From Asterias rubens (lineage: Eukaryota > Echinodermata > Asteroidea > Forcipulatida > Asteriidae), in NCBI RefSeq assembly GCF_902459465.1, contig NC_047076.1, positions 10,176,146 to 10,240,145 of the forward strand: 64,000 nt of DNA, written 5' to 3'. The notes under the pieces were generated by a model. The model had not been told where the DNA came from, searched no databases, and saw only the letters and a program-made list of their open reading frames with translations. Position numbers and translations under genes: made by a program. Each line of letters begins with the position of its first letter. Positions within the stretch are counted from its first letter, which is position 1. Below are positions 45,201-55,700 of the stretch, one piece after another.

Positions 45201-47456
45201 TTTTTACTTGACCTTTCTTCGTAGTCGGATCCAGAAGTCATTTCTGAAGAAGATGCTGCTTTGGCCACAGACCTAACCAGAGCGTTATCACAAGCAACAT
45301 TTAAGTATCGACTAAAGCAGAAGAACTTTACTGGTTTGGTAAGTGATGGTCAAATCATCATCTATTCAAATGTGTCGATACAACAGGGTGTTTAGACTAG
45401 ATTGGTTATTGGCCCACAGCCTGGTTGATAAACTAGTACTATAAACTATTATAACACACCTCTTGCTTGTTCTGCATTCTGGTTGGCTAAAACACGGTCA
45501 TGTGGGATGAACTAATATAGTCTAGTGCTCGTGCGCGCTAGTTTGCGGGTACTAGTTCCCGAGCGGGCACTAGTCTTTGAAAATAGTGCCCGGCACAGCG
45601 CATTCTCTTGACTTGAACAATAAACAGCAACTACAAAGTGTCCTTTCTTTTTCAGATATCTGTTCTTATTTCACATTTAAAACCGAGCTGTTCGGTAACT
45701 AGTGTACGTCTATCCCCCTTTGGGCCTGTGAGTGACCAGAAGAGGGCCCTACTTCCCTTGGCCTTCGGCCTCGGGAAATGGGTCCCTCTCTGGTCCCTCA
45801 AAGTCCCTCGGGGGAATAGACGAATACTAGTTACCTCAATGCCAGTCAATATGTGTATACTAAACTGCGCCAATAAAGTATCTAAACACTTACAAATGGT
45901 CAGATATATCGGAACCTGAAACAGTATGCCAAAATATAATTATTCATTTCGAGTCACCGTTAATTTCTGCACATTTTGACACATCTTGTGTTGCGCTACG
46001 ATGTTGTTTGGTGGATTTACGGGCACTTGAGTGGCATAAGGTCGAATTTCAAAAGTTGCAAAAGCCCCTATTCAAGCTAAATCGTTGTATTGTGACGAGT
46101 AAGATCGGCGTTTCTTTTGCTCGCCTTTTATAAATGATGTTTTTTTGGTCGCGTTTTGGATAAATCGGTTGCGATGAACATACTCACCAATAATTGTCAG
46201 TAACCAAGCAAAGGGGTCAAAGATGGGAGGCATACAACAATGATAAGACAGGGAAAGGTGTTTCAAGATAACAGGAAAGATGGCTCAAACGACCAAACAG
46301 GAAAGAGGACGGATCGTTGGTTTGATAGAAGCCGGTACGTCGATGCGAGGTAAAAACGTCACCAGCGACGGTCAGTAAATGGTGGAATCGCTACCAAGCT
46401 CAGGGAAATGTGGACGACCTGCCAAGGAGTGGCCGTCCGAGGGTGACTTCTGCAGCAGAAGAAGGTGAACAAGTCCATAAAGCCTGACACCACTCTCGAG
46501 GGGTTTGCGACGCATCCTGATCAGGAAATTGCAGGGGATTGACCAGGGACAGATCAGAGGTCTCATTGAGAGTATGAGAAGACGACTCCTTGCCCATGCC
46601 GTTCAGGACAATGATGGAGGACACACCAAGAATGGAGGACAGGATAACAGCAGTTTTAGAGTTAAAGATACGGCAATTAATTTCATGGTCATGTAAACGA
46701 AACGAGTTTGTGTCTTTTGTCTTGATTTTGTCTGAGTGTGATGCTTATGTGAGTTCCCTTTTGGAATTGGGGTGAATAGGGGCTTTTGCAACTTTTGAAA
46801 TTCGACCTTAAGCCACTCAAGTGTCCATAAATCCACCAAACAACATCGTAGCGCAACACAAGATGTGTCAAAACGTGCAGAAATTAACGGTGAATAGAAA
46901 CGAACAATTAAATTTTTGTATACTATTTCAGGTTCCGATAAATCTGACCATTTGTAAGTGTTTAGATACTTTATTGGCGCAGTTTACTATAGGCTAGTAC
47001 TATAAACTATTACTACTACTACTAGTGACTATTACTAGCAACTATTACTAGCAAAACTAATACTATAAACTAGTGCTATAAATAAGTGCTATAAACTAAT
47101 ACAAAGTGTGTACACCTTAAATGCATTTCCATCCCTTGACCCCCCCCCTCCCCCCAATAAAGAGGAAAAAAGGTAGGTAATTTGATTTCAAGACACCACT
47201 ACACCAACATGGCCGCCAATTAGATTTGATATGCTTGAACATGTTGAAAAAAAAGAATTGATTAGAGTGGGATTCAAACCCACGACCTCAACTATTAACG
47301 TGCCGGCGTTTTACCAACTGATATAAAAGAGAATCACACATCAATGCTGTACTCTCCTTACATCATTTTATGTATTATTTATCACTCACATTTGTACTAA
47401 TGTTTTGATTTTGTCTCAATTTTGTTTTTCTTAAGGAAATCCAAGGAAAGAAATGA
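39273..47456 (+). CDS. U1/matrin-type zinc-finger protein, 692 aa, 11 exons
   Basis: Coding exons: 39273-40058 (exon starts 39262), 40739-40807, 41294-41327, 41547-41645, 41770-41909, 42228-42447, 42998-43382, 43853-43985, 44810-44887, 45225-45338, 47436-47456. All have GT-AG borders, phases join, and the stop is TGA. Residues 1-255 are Gln/Pro/Ser/Thr-rich and disordered-looking. Two fingers share exact CX2CX12HX5H spacing: Cys261, Cys264, His277, His283 and Cys349, Cys352, His365, His371. This is the U1-type/matrin pattern of ZFR and ZNF346-like proteins, usually linked to double-stranded or structured RNA binding. A low-complexity segment follows, then a more ordered tail (RHYCSDVFIAQEHQRRFGD). 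I cannot assign an orthologue. Whether ATG 39273 is the start depends on the unseen upstream exon; the frame is open back to the acceptor. Confidence 0.85.
40105..40655 (-). mobile_element. SINE-like element copies containing a 39-bp array
   Basis: Two copies of the body (GGGGATAAAGAATATTA; GGGGATGAAGAATATTATTT with GGTTTGACCCTTACAC) precede the array 40351-40617. In the array GGGATTGGAACTC recurs every 39 bases seven times, from 40371 to 40605. The tail TTTTCAATTCTAGAGCAGTG closes the element. It lies in intron 1 of the zinc-finger gene. The 39-bp unit is a whole number of codons and gives a repetitive open frame, but it lies inside an intron. Confidence 0.88.
40845..41220 (-). mobile_element. 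tRNA-derived SINE, near full length
   Basis: Read on the minus strand it starts with a tRNA-like head: TGGTCGAGCTGTTAAGAGC (A-box region), then GGGTTTGAATCCCG (B box). The body follows, including TTGGTCCCATGTGTTGTGTA and GGTTCTGGTTTGCG. The head resembles tRNA-Ser or tRNA-Leu. It lies in intron 2 of the zinc-finger gene. Confidence 0.8.
41933..42112 (-). mobile_element. SINE fragment
   Basis: Body-only copy with GGCTTCTTATATAGCATGCC, ACGCTCAAGG, CAAGGTATGTGGGACTC and AATATGCAGACAATCGAACC. It lies in intron 5 of the zinc-finger gene. Confidence 0.75.
42484..42835 (-). mobile_element. SINE copy
   Basis: It has GGCTTCTTATATAGCGTGC, ACAAGGTATGTGGGACTATG, TGCTGCCAATCAAACCAGG, GAAGCAATGGTTAAGTGTC and a degenerate head (GACTCCAACCCGTACTCCGC). 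It lies in intron 6 of the zinc-finger gene. Confidence 0.8.
43403..43617. mobile_element. TIR element of the AAAGGCAGTGGACAC family, right end missing
   Basis: It starts ATTAAAGCACTGGATGATAT and carries TTACTTGGTAACGAGCAATG and GAAACAGCTCCCTCTGAAGT. It fades after CATACAAATTTGTG. It begins just past the donor of exon 7. Confidence 0.75.
44030..44545. mobile_element. Two abutting TIR elements of the AAAGGCAGTGGACAC family
   Basis: The first (44030-44377) is complete, with ends AAAAGCCAGTGGACACTATT and AGTGTCCACTGCCTTTAA and a central hairpin around AACTTGAGGTCTCG. A truncated second copy begins immediately (TTAAGCACTGGACACCTTTG) and runs to about 44545. They lie in intron 8 of the zinc-finger gene. 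Confidence 0.85.
45690..45840. repeat. Hairpin-forming inverted repeat
   Basis: GGTAACTAGTGTACGTCTAT pairs with ATAGACGAATACTAGTTACC, and GGGCCCTACTTCCC pairs with GGGAAATGGGTCCC. It lies just left of the Tc1-like element and looks like a separate foldback element. Confidence 0.75.
45863..46984 (+). mobile_element. Tc1/mariner-like transposon with broken transposase
   Basis: Inverted repeats of about 215 bp begin AACTGCGCCAATAAAGTATC. TA flanks both sides (45861-45862, 46985-46986), as for the Tc1/mariner superfamily. Inside, from 46279, the start of a transposase reads MAQTTKQERGRIVGLIEAGT and then WWNRYQAQGNVDDLPRSGRP, which is the Tc1 paired-type helix-turn-helix. A frameshift lies between the two pieces and most of the catalytic domain is gone. 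It lies in the last intron of the zinc-finger gene. Confidence 0.9.
47256..47335 (-). mobile_element. tRNA-like SINE head
   Basis: The minus strand reads ATCAGTTGGTAAAACGCCGG and then GTCGTGGGTTTGAATCCCAC, which match the A and B boxes of a tRNA gene. It lacks a foldable acceptor stem, and a TCTAATCAATTC-type tail matches the palindrome at 2332-2477. I read it as a SINE or tRNA pseudogene. Confidence 0.6.
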
Positions 47457-47490
47457 GTGTCTTGATTAGTGACGAGTCCATTATGTGAAT

Positions 47491-48160
47491 ATACCAAGCT
47501 ACCTAACTACCAAGGGTCATCTCTCTATCATAATGCTGCTTGTAATGTGGAGACATAATACCAAGCTACCTAACTACCAAGGGTCATCTCTCTATCATAA
47601 TGCTGCTTGTAATGTGGCGACATAATACCAAGCTACCTAACTACCAAGGGTCATCTCTCTTTCATAATGCTGCTTGTAATGTGGAGACATAATACCAAGC
47701 TACCTAACTACCAAGGGTCATCTCTCTATCATAATGCTGCTTGTAATGTGGCGACATAATACCAAGCTACCTAACTACCAAGGGTCATCTCTCTATCATA
47801 ATGCTGCTTGTAATGTGGAGACATAATACCAAGCTACCTAACTACCAAGGGTCATCTCTCTATCATAATGCTGCTTGTAATGTGGAGACATAATACCAAG
47901 CTACCTAACTACCAAGGGTCATCTCTCTATCATAATGCTGCTTGTAATGTGGAGACATAATACCAAGCTACCTAACTACCAAGGGTCATCTCTCTATCAT
48001 AATGCTGCTTGTAATGTGGAGACATAATACCAAGCTACCTAACTACCAAGGGTCATCTCTCTATCATAATGCTGCTTGTAATGTGGAGACATAATACCAA
48101 GCTACCTAACTACCAAGGGTCATCTCTCTATCATAATGCTGCTTGTAATGTGGCGACATA
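47491..48160. repeat. 67-bp minisatellite, 10 copies, just past the zinc-finger stop codon
   Basis: ATACCAAGCTACCTAACTAC recurs every 67 bases from 47491 to 48094. Units differ at one site (GGAGACATA or GGCGACATA) and one has CTTTCATAATG. It starts 34 bases after the stop codon, so it very likely lies in the 3' untranslated region. Confidence 0.95.
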
Positions 48161-48668
48161 TTCATCATCTTCATCAGTGACTGCACAGCGAGCGGACACA
48201 AGCTTTTCCCATTCTATCCTGTCTTGCGCTATTCTCCGAATGTTAATTGTCAGCAACCCACTTGCAATCTCTAATGTCCATCTCCTACAACCTTAGACCC
48301 GTTAACATAACTTTTGGATAAAGTCACTTCAAATATTAAAGTATTTTTCATGATTGTGGTGTATTATGCAAGTGTATTATACAATTACACAAGTTTATAT
48401 TAAGATTACCTCTTTTAAAGGCAACTTTTATTTGCTGTCATCATGATGGAGACTCCCAATCCTTAATACATCATTAATCCTGGAAGTTTGGTTTCTGTAT
48501 AGTCTACTCATCGATAGGTTTTTATTTGTACAAGGAGCTTTTAGGCCATTATTTCCGGTATAAAATTTTCAGGAAAAAGATTTTGAGAAAAAACATTAGG
48601 TTCATTAGGTACATTAGGTACATTAGGTAATGTCAGACTTGCTGGGTAAACCCATTGTTCTTAGCTAT

Positions 48669-49064
48669 TAAAGGCAGTGGACACTATTGGTAATTACTCA
48701 AAATAATGATTATCATAAAACCTTTCTTGATTACGAGTAATGGGGAGAGGTCGATAGTATAAAATATTGTGCGAAACAGCTCCCTCTGAAGTGACGTAGT
48801 TTTTGAGAAAGAAGTAATTTTCCATGAATTTGATTTCGAGACCTCAGATTTAGAACTTGAGGTCTCGAAATCAAGCACCTGAAAGCACACAACTTCGTGT
48901 GACCATGGTGCGACAAGGGTGTTTTTTCTTTCATTAATATCTCGCAACTTCGACGACCGATTGAGCTCATATTTTCACAGGTTTGTTATTTTATGCATAT
49001 GTTGAGATACATCAACTGTGAAGACTAGTCTTTGACAATTACCAATAGTGTCCACTGCCTTTAT
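48669..49064. mobile_element. Full-length TIR element of the AAAGGCAGTGGACAC family, 396 bp
   Basis: The most complete copy here. The ends are inverted TAAAGGCAGTGGACACTATT. A central palindrome pairs TTTCGAGACCTCAGATT with AACTTGAGGTCTCGAAA. The arms also pair more weakly throughout (non-autonomous foldback). It is inserted beside or within the 92-bp repeat at 49064. Confidence 0.9.
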
Positions 49065-49365
49065 ACAAATTGTAACAATATACCCAGTAAAGAGTTTCTG
49101 GACCAATGTTTCCAGTATGAAACTTTTAGGGACATTAGGTAATGTCAGATTTGCTTACAAATTGTAACAATATACCCAACAAAGAGCTTCTGGATCAATG
49201 TTTCCAGTATGAAACTTTTAGGGACATTAGGTAATGTCAGATTTGCTTACAAATTGTAACAATATACCCAACAAAGAGCTTCTGGACCAATGTTTCCAGT
49301 ATGAAACTTTTAGGGACATTAGGTAATGTCAGATTTGCTTACAAATTGTAACAATATGCCCTTTA
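49064..49365. repeat. 92-bp tandem repeat, about 3.3 copies
   Basis: TACAAATTGTAACAATATAC recurs at 49064, 49156, 49248 and 49340. A diverged copy (TAAAATTTTCAGG...ACATTAGGTAATGTCAGACTTGCT, about 48530-48650) lies on the other side of the element at 48669, so that element probably split the array. Confidence 0.9.
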
Positions 49366-51227
49366 TGCCTGCGGACACTTTCCACCACAGTCTCTGTTGA
49401 TTTACATTATGAAATAACAGAAATAAAGGCTTTGGGTACTTTTTGTACGACACAAAACACACACGTCCACTGAAAGCTTATTAATTTGGTTTAAAGAAAA
49501 TGATGGTAGAAAGCTTCCCTTAAAATATTACTTGCTGATGTGCAGCAGTTTGCCTCTCCTTTTTTTCTTAAAAACTACATGTAAACTAAAAAGAGCTATT
49601 TCTATGCACTTATTTAGCCTAGACGACAAATAAAGCTGAAACTACTGCAGGTAATTTTTTTCCATACATCTTCATTCATAGTGATTTGGCATTCATGTCC
49701 CTGGGCATCTTGGCGCATACTCTGTGCCAGCTAAACAACAGTTTGTAAAAATAAATAACACATAATAATGTGATTGTCTATGGTTCTTCTGAACAAACTT
49801 TGAAAATAAAAATCGTTTTGGAATACAGCGCTTCTCTATCACACCTTTCTCAATATTGTCTCAAGCAAATAAAACAGTTTCTTGTAACTATAACTCCATT
49901 CTAAATTAATTCTAGTTTATTAACAGTTTTTTGGTGGGAATTATTCACACAAAATGCACTGAAAATATATAGTCAATAAATAAGTTGTTTAAGTTACAGT
50001 CAATCCATTGGTGGTTCTGCCCGCCGAATGTCTGGTTCAGATGTTATGGCGACAAATTTCTCCCTGCTGTGCTTTGCTTATGGTTTAATGGCGTGCCGAC
50101 ACAACTCCATCTTAGGCATTGCTGGCACATCATGAATACAAGGTGGAAGTGCAGAGTGGCTGGGCAGTGTGTCCTTCTTACTGCTCTTGCTTGATCTCTC
50201 TGGTCAACACCCTAAACTTGGAACGATCTTCTGGCTGTTAAACTACTTTGCCCTATCACCTTGGATACTTCACTGAACTAGTGTTACATAACCAAACATA
50301 TCTATACCTTTCAATACCTGTGATTAAAAAAAAGAACAAGGGAATGTCTAAACCTCTACACTCCAGTAAACCTAATCAATGTCAACCTAGAAGGAACTAT
50401 TATGAATAACCTGAAACTTGTAAGGCACATTACTATAGAACAAATAATATAAAAAAGGTAGCAATTTTGTGACATGGCCAAAAACTTGATCTACAAAAGG
50501 TATCAAAACCTTGTTTTATTAAGTTAGCACCTTGAATGTTTGAAAGGTTCATTATGTGCTATGGATAGGGAACAGTATAGCATGGGAAGAATTAACGCAA
50601 TGCAATGCACCAAACAATGATTACTTCAGTGTTACACTTCTATTTCAGTTTTGCACTTCCAGTTTTATTCCGATTGTACCAATGAATGTAGCAAGTGTAT
50701 TGATATTACATTAACATTTTGCAATTTAATCAAAAGAAATCTTTTTATGAATAAGATTGAAGGTTTGCATGGTGGAAAGATGATATTGTAAGAATTTGCA
50801 ATGATACAGTGTGATTAATAATCTCTTTTATGAGTCCTGATGACAACAAAGCCTACTGTCTGACAGAACCTACCGTTTGACAAACTGTGCAGACCCTACT
50901 GTCCAAAAGAGCATACTGTCTGAAATGTTGCTTTTATCGCAAATTCTCACACTATAGTCTTGAAAGCAACATGCTTACACTAAAAGTTGGTAATGAAATT
51001 TAGTTTCATATTTAAGGGATGAGGCTGGAGCAGCATTTGGATAGTTCACTTATTAGCAGGTCTGCATCTACATTGGAATCAATATTATCTCAAGTTGGAA
51101 TAGTTCTGATGCAGTCATGTCATACACGCTACATGAAACAGAGAACGACCATTTAATGGCCACTGGGTAAATTAACGTACTAGTAAAACATAAAGCATTG
51201 CTGTATGTCATGATTCAAGCATACTGG

Positions 51228-51459
51228 TAGTCTTAATGCAAGACGTTCTTGTCGAGTTGGTCAATAGGCCCCATACACTCAATGCTACACACGTCACTAC
51301 TATTCCACCGATAGATGGCGTTTCTGTAAGCAAGGATCTTGTTTTGAGTGTTGTGTGGTGGGGTGATCTATCATTTCATAATAATGCGCATGGTAAGGAG
51401 AAGTGGAGCGGGGAACGTGATAGTTAAGTGATAGTGAATAACGTCTTGCACCAAGACTA
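51228..51459. mobile_element. Mutator-like MITE, second copy, 9-bp target duplication
   Basis: The ends are TAGTCTTAATGCAAGACGTT and AACGTCTTGCACCAAGACTA, the same terminal repeat as 18688-18911. Flanks GCATACTGG and GCATAATGG match at 8 of 9 bases. The interior is unrelated to the first copy. Confidence 0.85.
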
Positions 51460-51789
51460 GCATAATGGTTGCTTTAAGATGGACTTGAAGTGATTGGTGG
51501 GAAGGAACAGTTTTGAGTCTTATCTAGTTTGGTACATTACAAAATATCTACTTCATCATTATCATTATTTAAAATGAAAAACAAATGCATTGCATTAAAA
51601 AATAATACACAAATAGAAAAATGCATAATGTACAACATCCCAGGAGAGCAGTGGGTTGGATTGTGCTGTAATACAATTAGCTTCCCCAGGTTGACCGGGG
51701 AATTATCGTTTCTACCACTCGTCAAAGTATGCTCCACCCTATTTCATTTGTCGTTTGTATTGAATTACTATAGCCTCTGTATCCCAAAC

Positions 51790-51985
51790 AAATACAGGTA
51801 TGATATTTGGTCCTTGGAAAAAGGTATGGTTTGATAAAGGACACTGGCTGAGCTACAATGTACATGTAAACATGGTGTAGGCTCTTCTTGTAAATAGGTC
51901 AGGATTGTCAGGCCATTTTATCACAATTTTCCATGTCTTTCCCATGGGCAAAACAACAACCGCAAAACAGACTAAGGTAGTTTGA
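51790..51985. repeat. Dispersed repeat (second copy of 4990-5200)
   Basis: It shares ATATTTGGTCCTTGGAAAA, a GGGCAAAACAACAACCGC block and AAACAGACTAAGGTAG with the first copy. Function and family unknown. Confidence 0.5.
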
Positions 51986-52237
51986 ATATCATGCCTGCAA
52001 ATAAAACACCTGCACAGTTTGATATCTTAACATAACTAGTGTCTTTAATTTGTCCCACTATATCATATATTGGAATGGGAAGTAATTACTTTGTATCAGG
52101 AATACAAGATTGGTTGTTACTCATTTAAACCATGGCTTCTTGTACAAGTAAAATGCAATGTCATTTGGAATAAGAATCCACATTTATTTGTTCCTTCTAA
52201 AAAAACAAACTACTCTATCAAAATTTAAAAAAAAATC

Positions 52238-52243
52238 TTTATT
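52238..52243 (-). terminator. Candidate poly(A) signal of PTGES3
   Basis: AATAAA on the minus strand, about 555 bases past the stop codon, next to an A-rich run. No transcript evidence. Confidence 0.3.
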
Positions 52244-52368
52244 GTGGAAAGTGCTTGCCCAATCGTGTGTCTTTTTTAGAAGTGATTTATGTACACGTAA
52301 TATTGCTAGCAATTCACTCTGGTGAAGTATCAATCGATGAATACCAATTGAGATCAGAAGAGCGCGGC

Positions 52369-52552
52369 CCAATTTCATAAAGTTGTTAAGCAGAAAAAAA
52401 AATTGCTCATTGCTGAGTAAACATTTAGTGGGGCACCAGTTGCAGCAATGTAAATAGATTTTTAGCTGGTAACCAGTTTCTCTTGAGCGAGATTAGTCTG
52501 TGCTAAGCAATTTTGTATGCTTACAGGCTTTATGAAATTGGGCCCTGGACTA
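52369..52552. mobile_element. GGGCCC-family MITE, complete copy
   Basis: Ends are GGCCCAATTTCATAAAGTTG and TTTATGAAATTGGGCCC. Internal GGGGCACCAGTTGCAGCAAT and AGCTGGTAACCAG fit the family. Confidence 0.85.
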
Positions 52553-52797
52553 TACACAACACTTATGGAGTCTTAGGATTTAAAGTAGCTATTTCTATGC
52601 ACTTATTTGGCCTAAATTTAAGTCCTCCCGGGATATTGACGCGATGAGAAATTGTATGAGATGAATGATGGCTCGTGGCTGGTGACGGCCACCCAGGATA
52701 GTAGAATAAAGGATGTAGTTTGGAGCTTCATATAATGATGAAATTAATCAAGACAGCTCTCCTGGGTTCCGATGCTTCACTCTCGTCACTCTGGAAT

Positions 52798-55700
52798 CTA
52801 TTCTAAATCCGGTAACTCTGTTCAATAAAAAACAAACAAATAAACAATATTCATATTAATAATATAACTAATTAACCGTTTTAACATAGCGCATATCACG
52901 GTGGGGTCCCTATGTGATGTCAGTATTTTCCTACAATGCAATGTGGAGCTACGTGTTGAAGTATGAGACAAATTCTTTTACATAGTCTACTCTATGTAAT
53001 TGTTTACAAGGTGCTGTGGCGCAATATGCTGCCAATCCAACCAGGAACACCGGGGTGAACACCTTCTGTTTTCAGTAAATGCATTTGGGTTTGTTTACGT
53101 GTGTTACACAACACACAACGTCCCAACCAGAGGAAGAAGCATCATGGTAAAGTGCCTTGCTTAAGGACACTAGTGTCACGACTGGGACACCAACCCACAC
53201 TCTACAGAAACACCAGAGCTTGAGTTTGATGCTCTTATCTGCTGTGCCAGGACATGCTGTTTATAAATTAATTTATCAACTCAAAAAATGTATTATTCAC
53301 ATCTGAATGGAAAAAAATATTTGAGTATTTTAAACAAGTAGGTTGCCCAGTTTTTAGTAGCTCACAGGTCAAGTTGAGAGGTGGTGTTTCCTAGCCTGTA
53401 GCATTTTTTACTCGACAGTGTATGCTGGGACAGTGTTAGGGGTGTGTAAGATTTATGATTTGTAATGATACCAACCTTCATCATCACTGTCTTCTTGTTC
53501 ATCATCTAAACCTCCTAACATTTCTTCTTGTGGTACACCTCCTCCCATCTTCTTCATCATCTACATCACAATCAAACAAAAGGCCATTAGTCTGCTATAT
53601 TTGAACAGTTCCAGGTATTTATATTGGCCCTTGAAAACAAGAATAACCTTTTTGTATTGAGTACCAGGGCTGTCTTTATGGTAGAGGCTTTTATAGTCTC
53701 TTCATGCCATTATTAAAAATTGTTTCTACTGACGATAACTAGGGAAAGGTTTAGTCAAAACGTTGAGACCAATAAGGAATTCACAGCACGGTAGTGAATT
53801 CTCCAGAAATCTGAAATCTACTCCACATTAGCAGAAAGATAAAGCAAGACAAGTTAGTTCTCAAAAGAGCATAATCTGCCTGGCAAGCAGATACACACAC
53901 GGTGTTACTGCAAACCAAATATATTGATACTTCACCACGCCATGCCTCAAAACCCATTTTCTAAGGGCCAAGAAATCAGAATTAAGAAGGAATAATTTCA
54001 TGCCTGCAGTCTGCATACTATTGTGACTAGTTTTCATGACAAGTATTTGTTCCACCAGATTCAGCTCAGGGCCCACTTTCATAGAGCTGCTTAAGCACAA
54101 ACAGTAGCTTAGCACAACAAAATATGCTTACTAGAATAAGGTTACAGCCCAAATACCATGTCACATGTACAATTTGTGACTGCTCGACATTTCTGCATAT
54201 AGCAGATAATTGGTTAAGCAGCTCTATGAAATTGGGTTCTGATGAATCTATTCATGTAACCAAAGAAACATTTTAATGAGAGAATAAACTGTTCTTACAT
54301 CTTCAAAGCTGCCATCTTCTTCTACATCTGAATCGTCTTCATCTTTCCATCTACTGAAGTCTACTTTCAGCCAGTGTTGCTGAACAAAATAGAAACAAAA
54401 AGATACATCACACATTCAAGGAAACTACAAAGAAAACTGCATGCATTCACAGATTTAAAATTCACAAGCTCTAATATAGCACATTATACAATAACCATAT
54501 CAATGTGCTTTACATTTGTGCCCCATTGGGAGTATACAACCCCAAGCAACCGTAGGCTTTTTTAAAACACAATGTCAACCTCTACCCACTTATGTATACC
54601 CCTGGGTGAAGAGAAGCAATATAGAGTAGTGTCACGGTTCACGAACGTGACTCAAAACCACACTCGAATGACTTAACCACCACAACTTGAATTTGATGCT
54701 CTATACCAATCTGCCATGACATCCTACAGTTTACATATAAACAGCATTATTCTCTTGCAACTTCGATGACCAAATGAGTCGAAATTTTAACAGATTTGTT
54801 ATTTTATGCATACGTTAGGATACACCAAGTGAGATTACTGGTCCTTGACTATTACCAAAGGTGTCCAGTGCCTTTAAAGCAATATATGATTAGACATTTG
54901 TGGTATACTCAGGCACTTATATTGTTTTAGTTGACTATTGATCAACTTCTTACCTTGTCTTTTGATTCACAAAGTCTAGGCCAGAATGGCGTTCCCGGTT
55001 CTTTCTTTTTCAGAGCCAATGTGAGTTCTCTGCCCGTTGGCATTTTTCTTAAACTCTGATGAAATAAATTGAGGATTAAATTTAAGTGAATCTCAAGACA
55101 AATACAAGCCTAAGAAGAAAAATTACAATTTAGTTGAATGATCATTTTATAAATCTTGGTGTATACAAAAAGACAAATTAACCCATTTTGACACACAACT
55201 AAAAATGAGCTTATCAAAGGAAATACACTACTGCATTTTTAATCCAAACAGAAAGTATTTATTTAATTTTTTTGTTTATGTTATTGAAGTTGCTGATTTT
55301 ATTTTCTGTATTTTTTCATTCTTTATGTTTGCAATACAGTGTGACAATTTAGTTACACCTACTTTTTAATCGGTGGCTGTATTACATTTTTCCTGATTAA
55401 GAACCCCTAACAATTGTTAATATCTTTTACAAATAAAAAATCTAGTAAAACTACAATGTATTTTAACTACTTCCTTCCTTTTTTAACAAAATACTTACTT
55501 TAGAGTCAACTTCTTTGAAAAACTTAAAATCGAGCTCATACACAAGGTGCTCATGGCCACCTTTACAGTGAAAGAAAAGTCTGTTATCCTCCACTTCAAC
55601 TCGCTGTTCTTTCTCAATATCTTCTACATTGATTGTAATAATCACAGTGTCTGCTCTCTGAGCCCACTTACACGGGGGATGCTGTACTCTGAAATATACA

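Larger units (their letters stand above)
48161..52797. other. Interval between two converging 3' ends
   Basis: It should contain the 3' ends of the zinc-finger gene and PTGES3. AATAAA on the plus strand at 49422-49427 is a possible end for the former. Otherwise I see the repeats listed separately and no conserved coding exon; 49620-51220 shows nothing I recognise. Confidence 0.55.
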
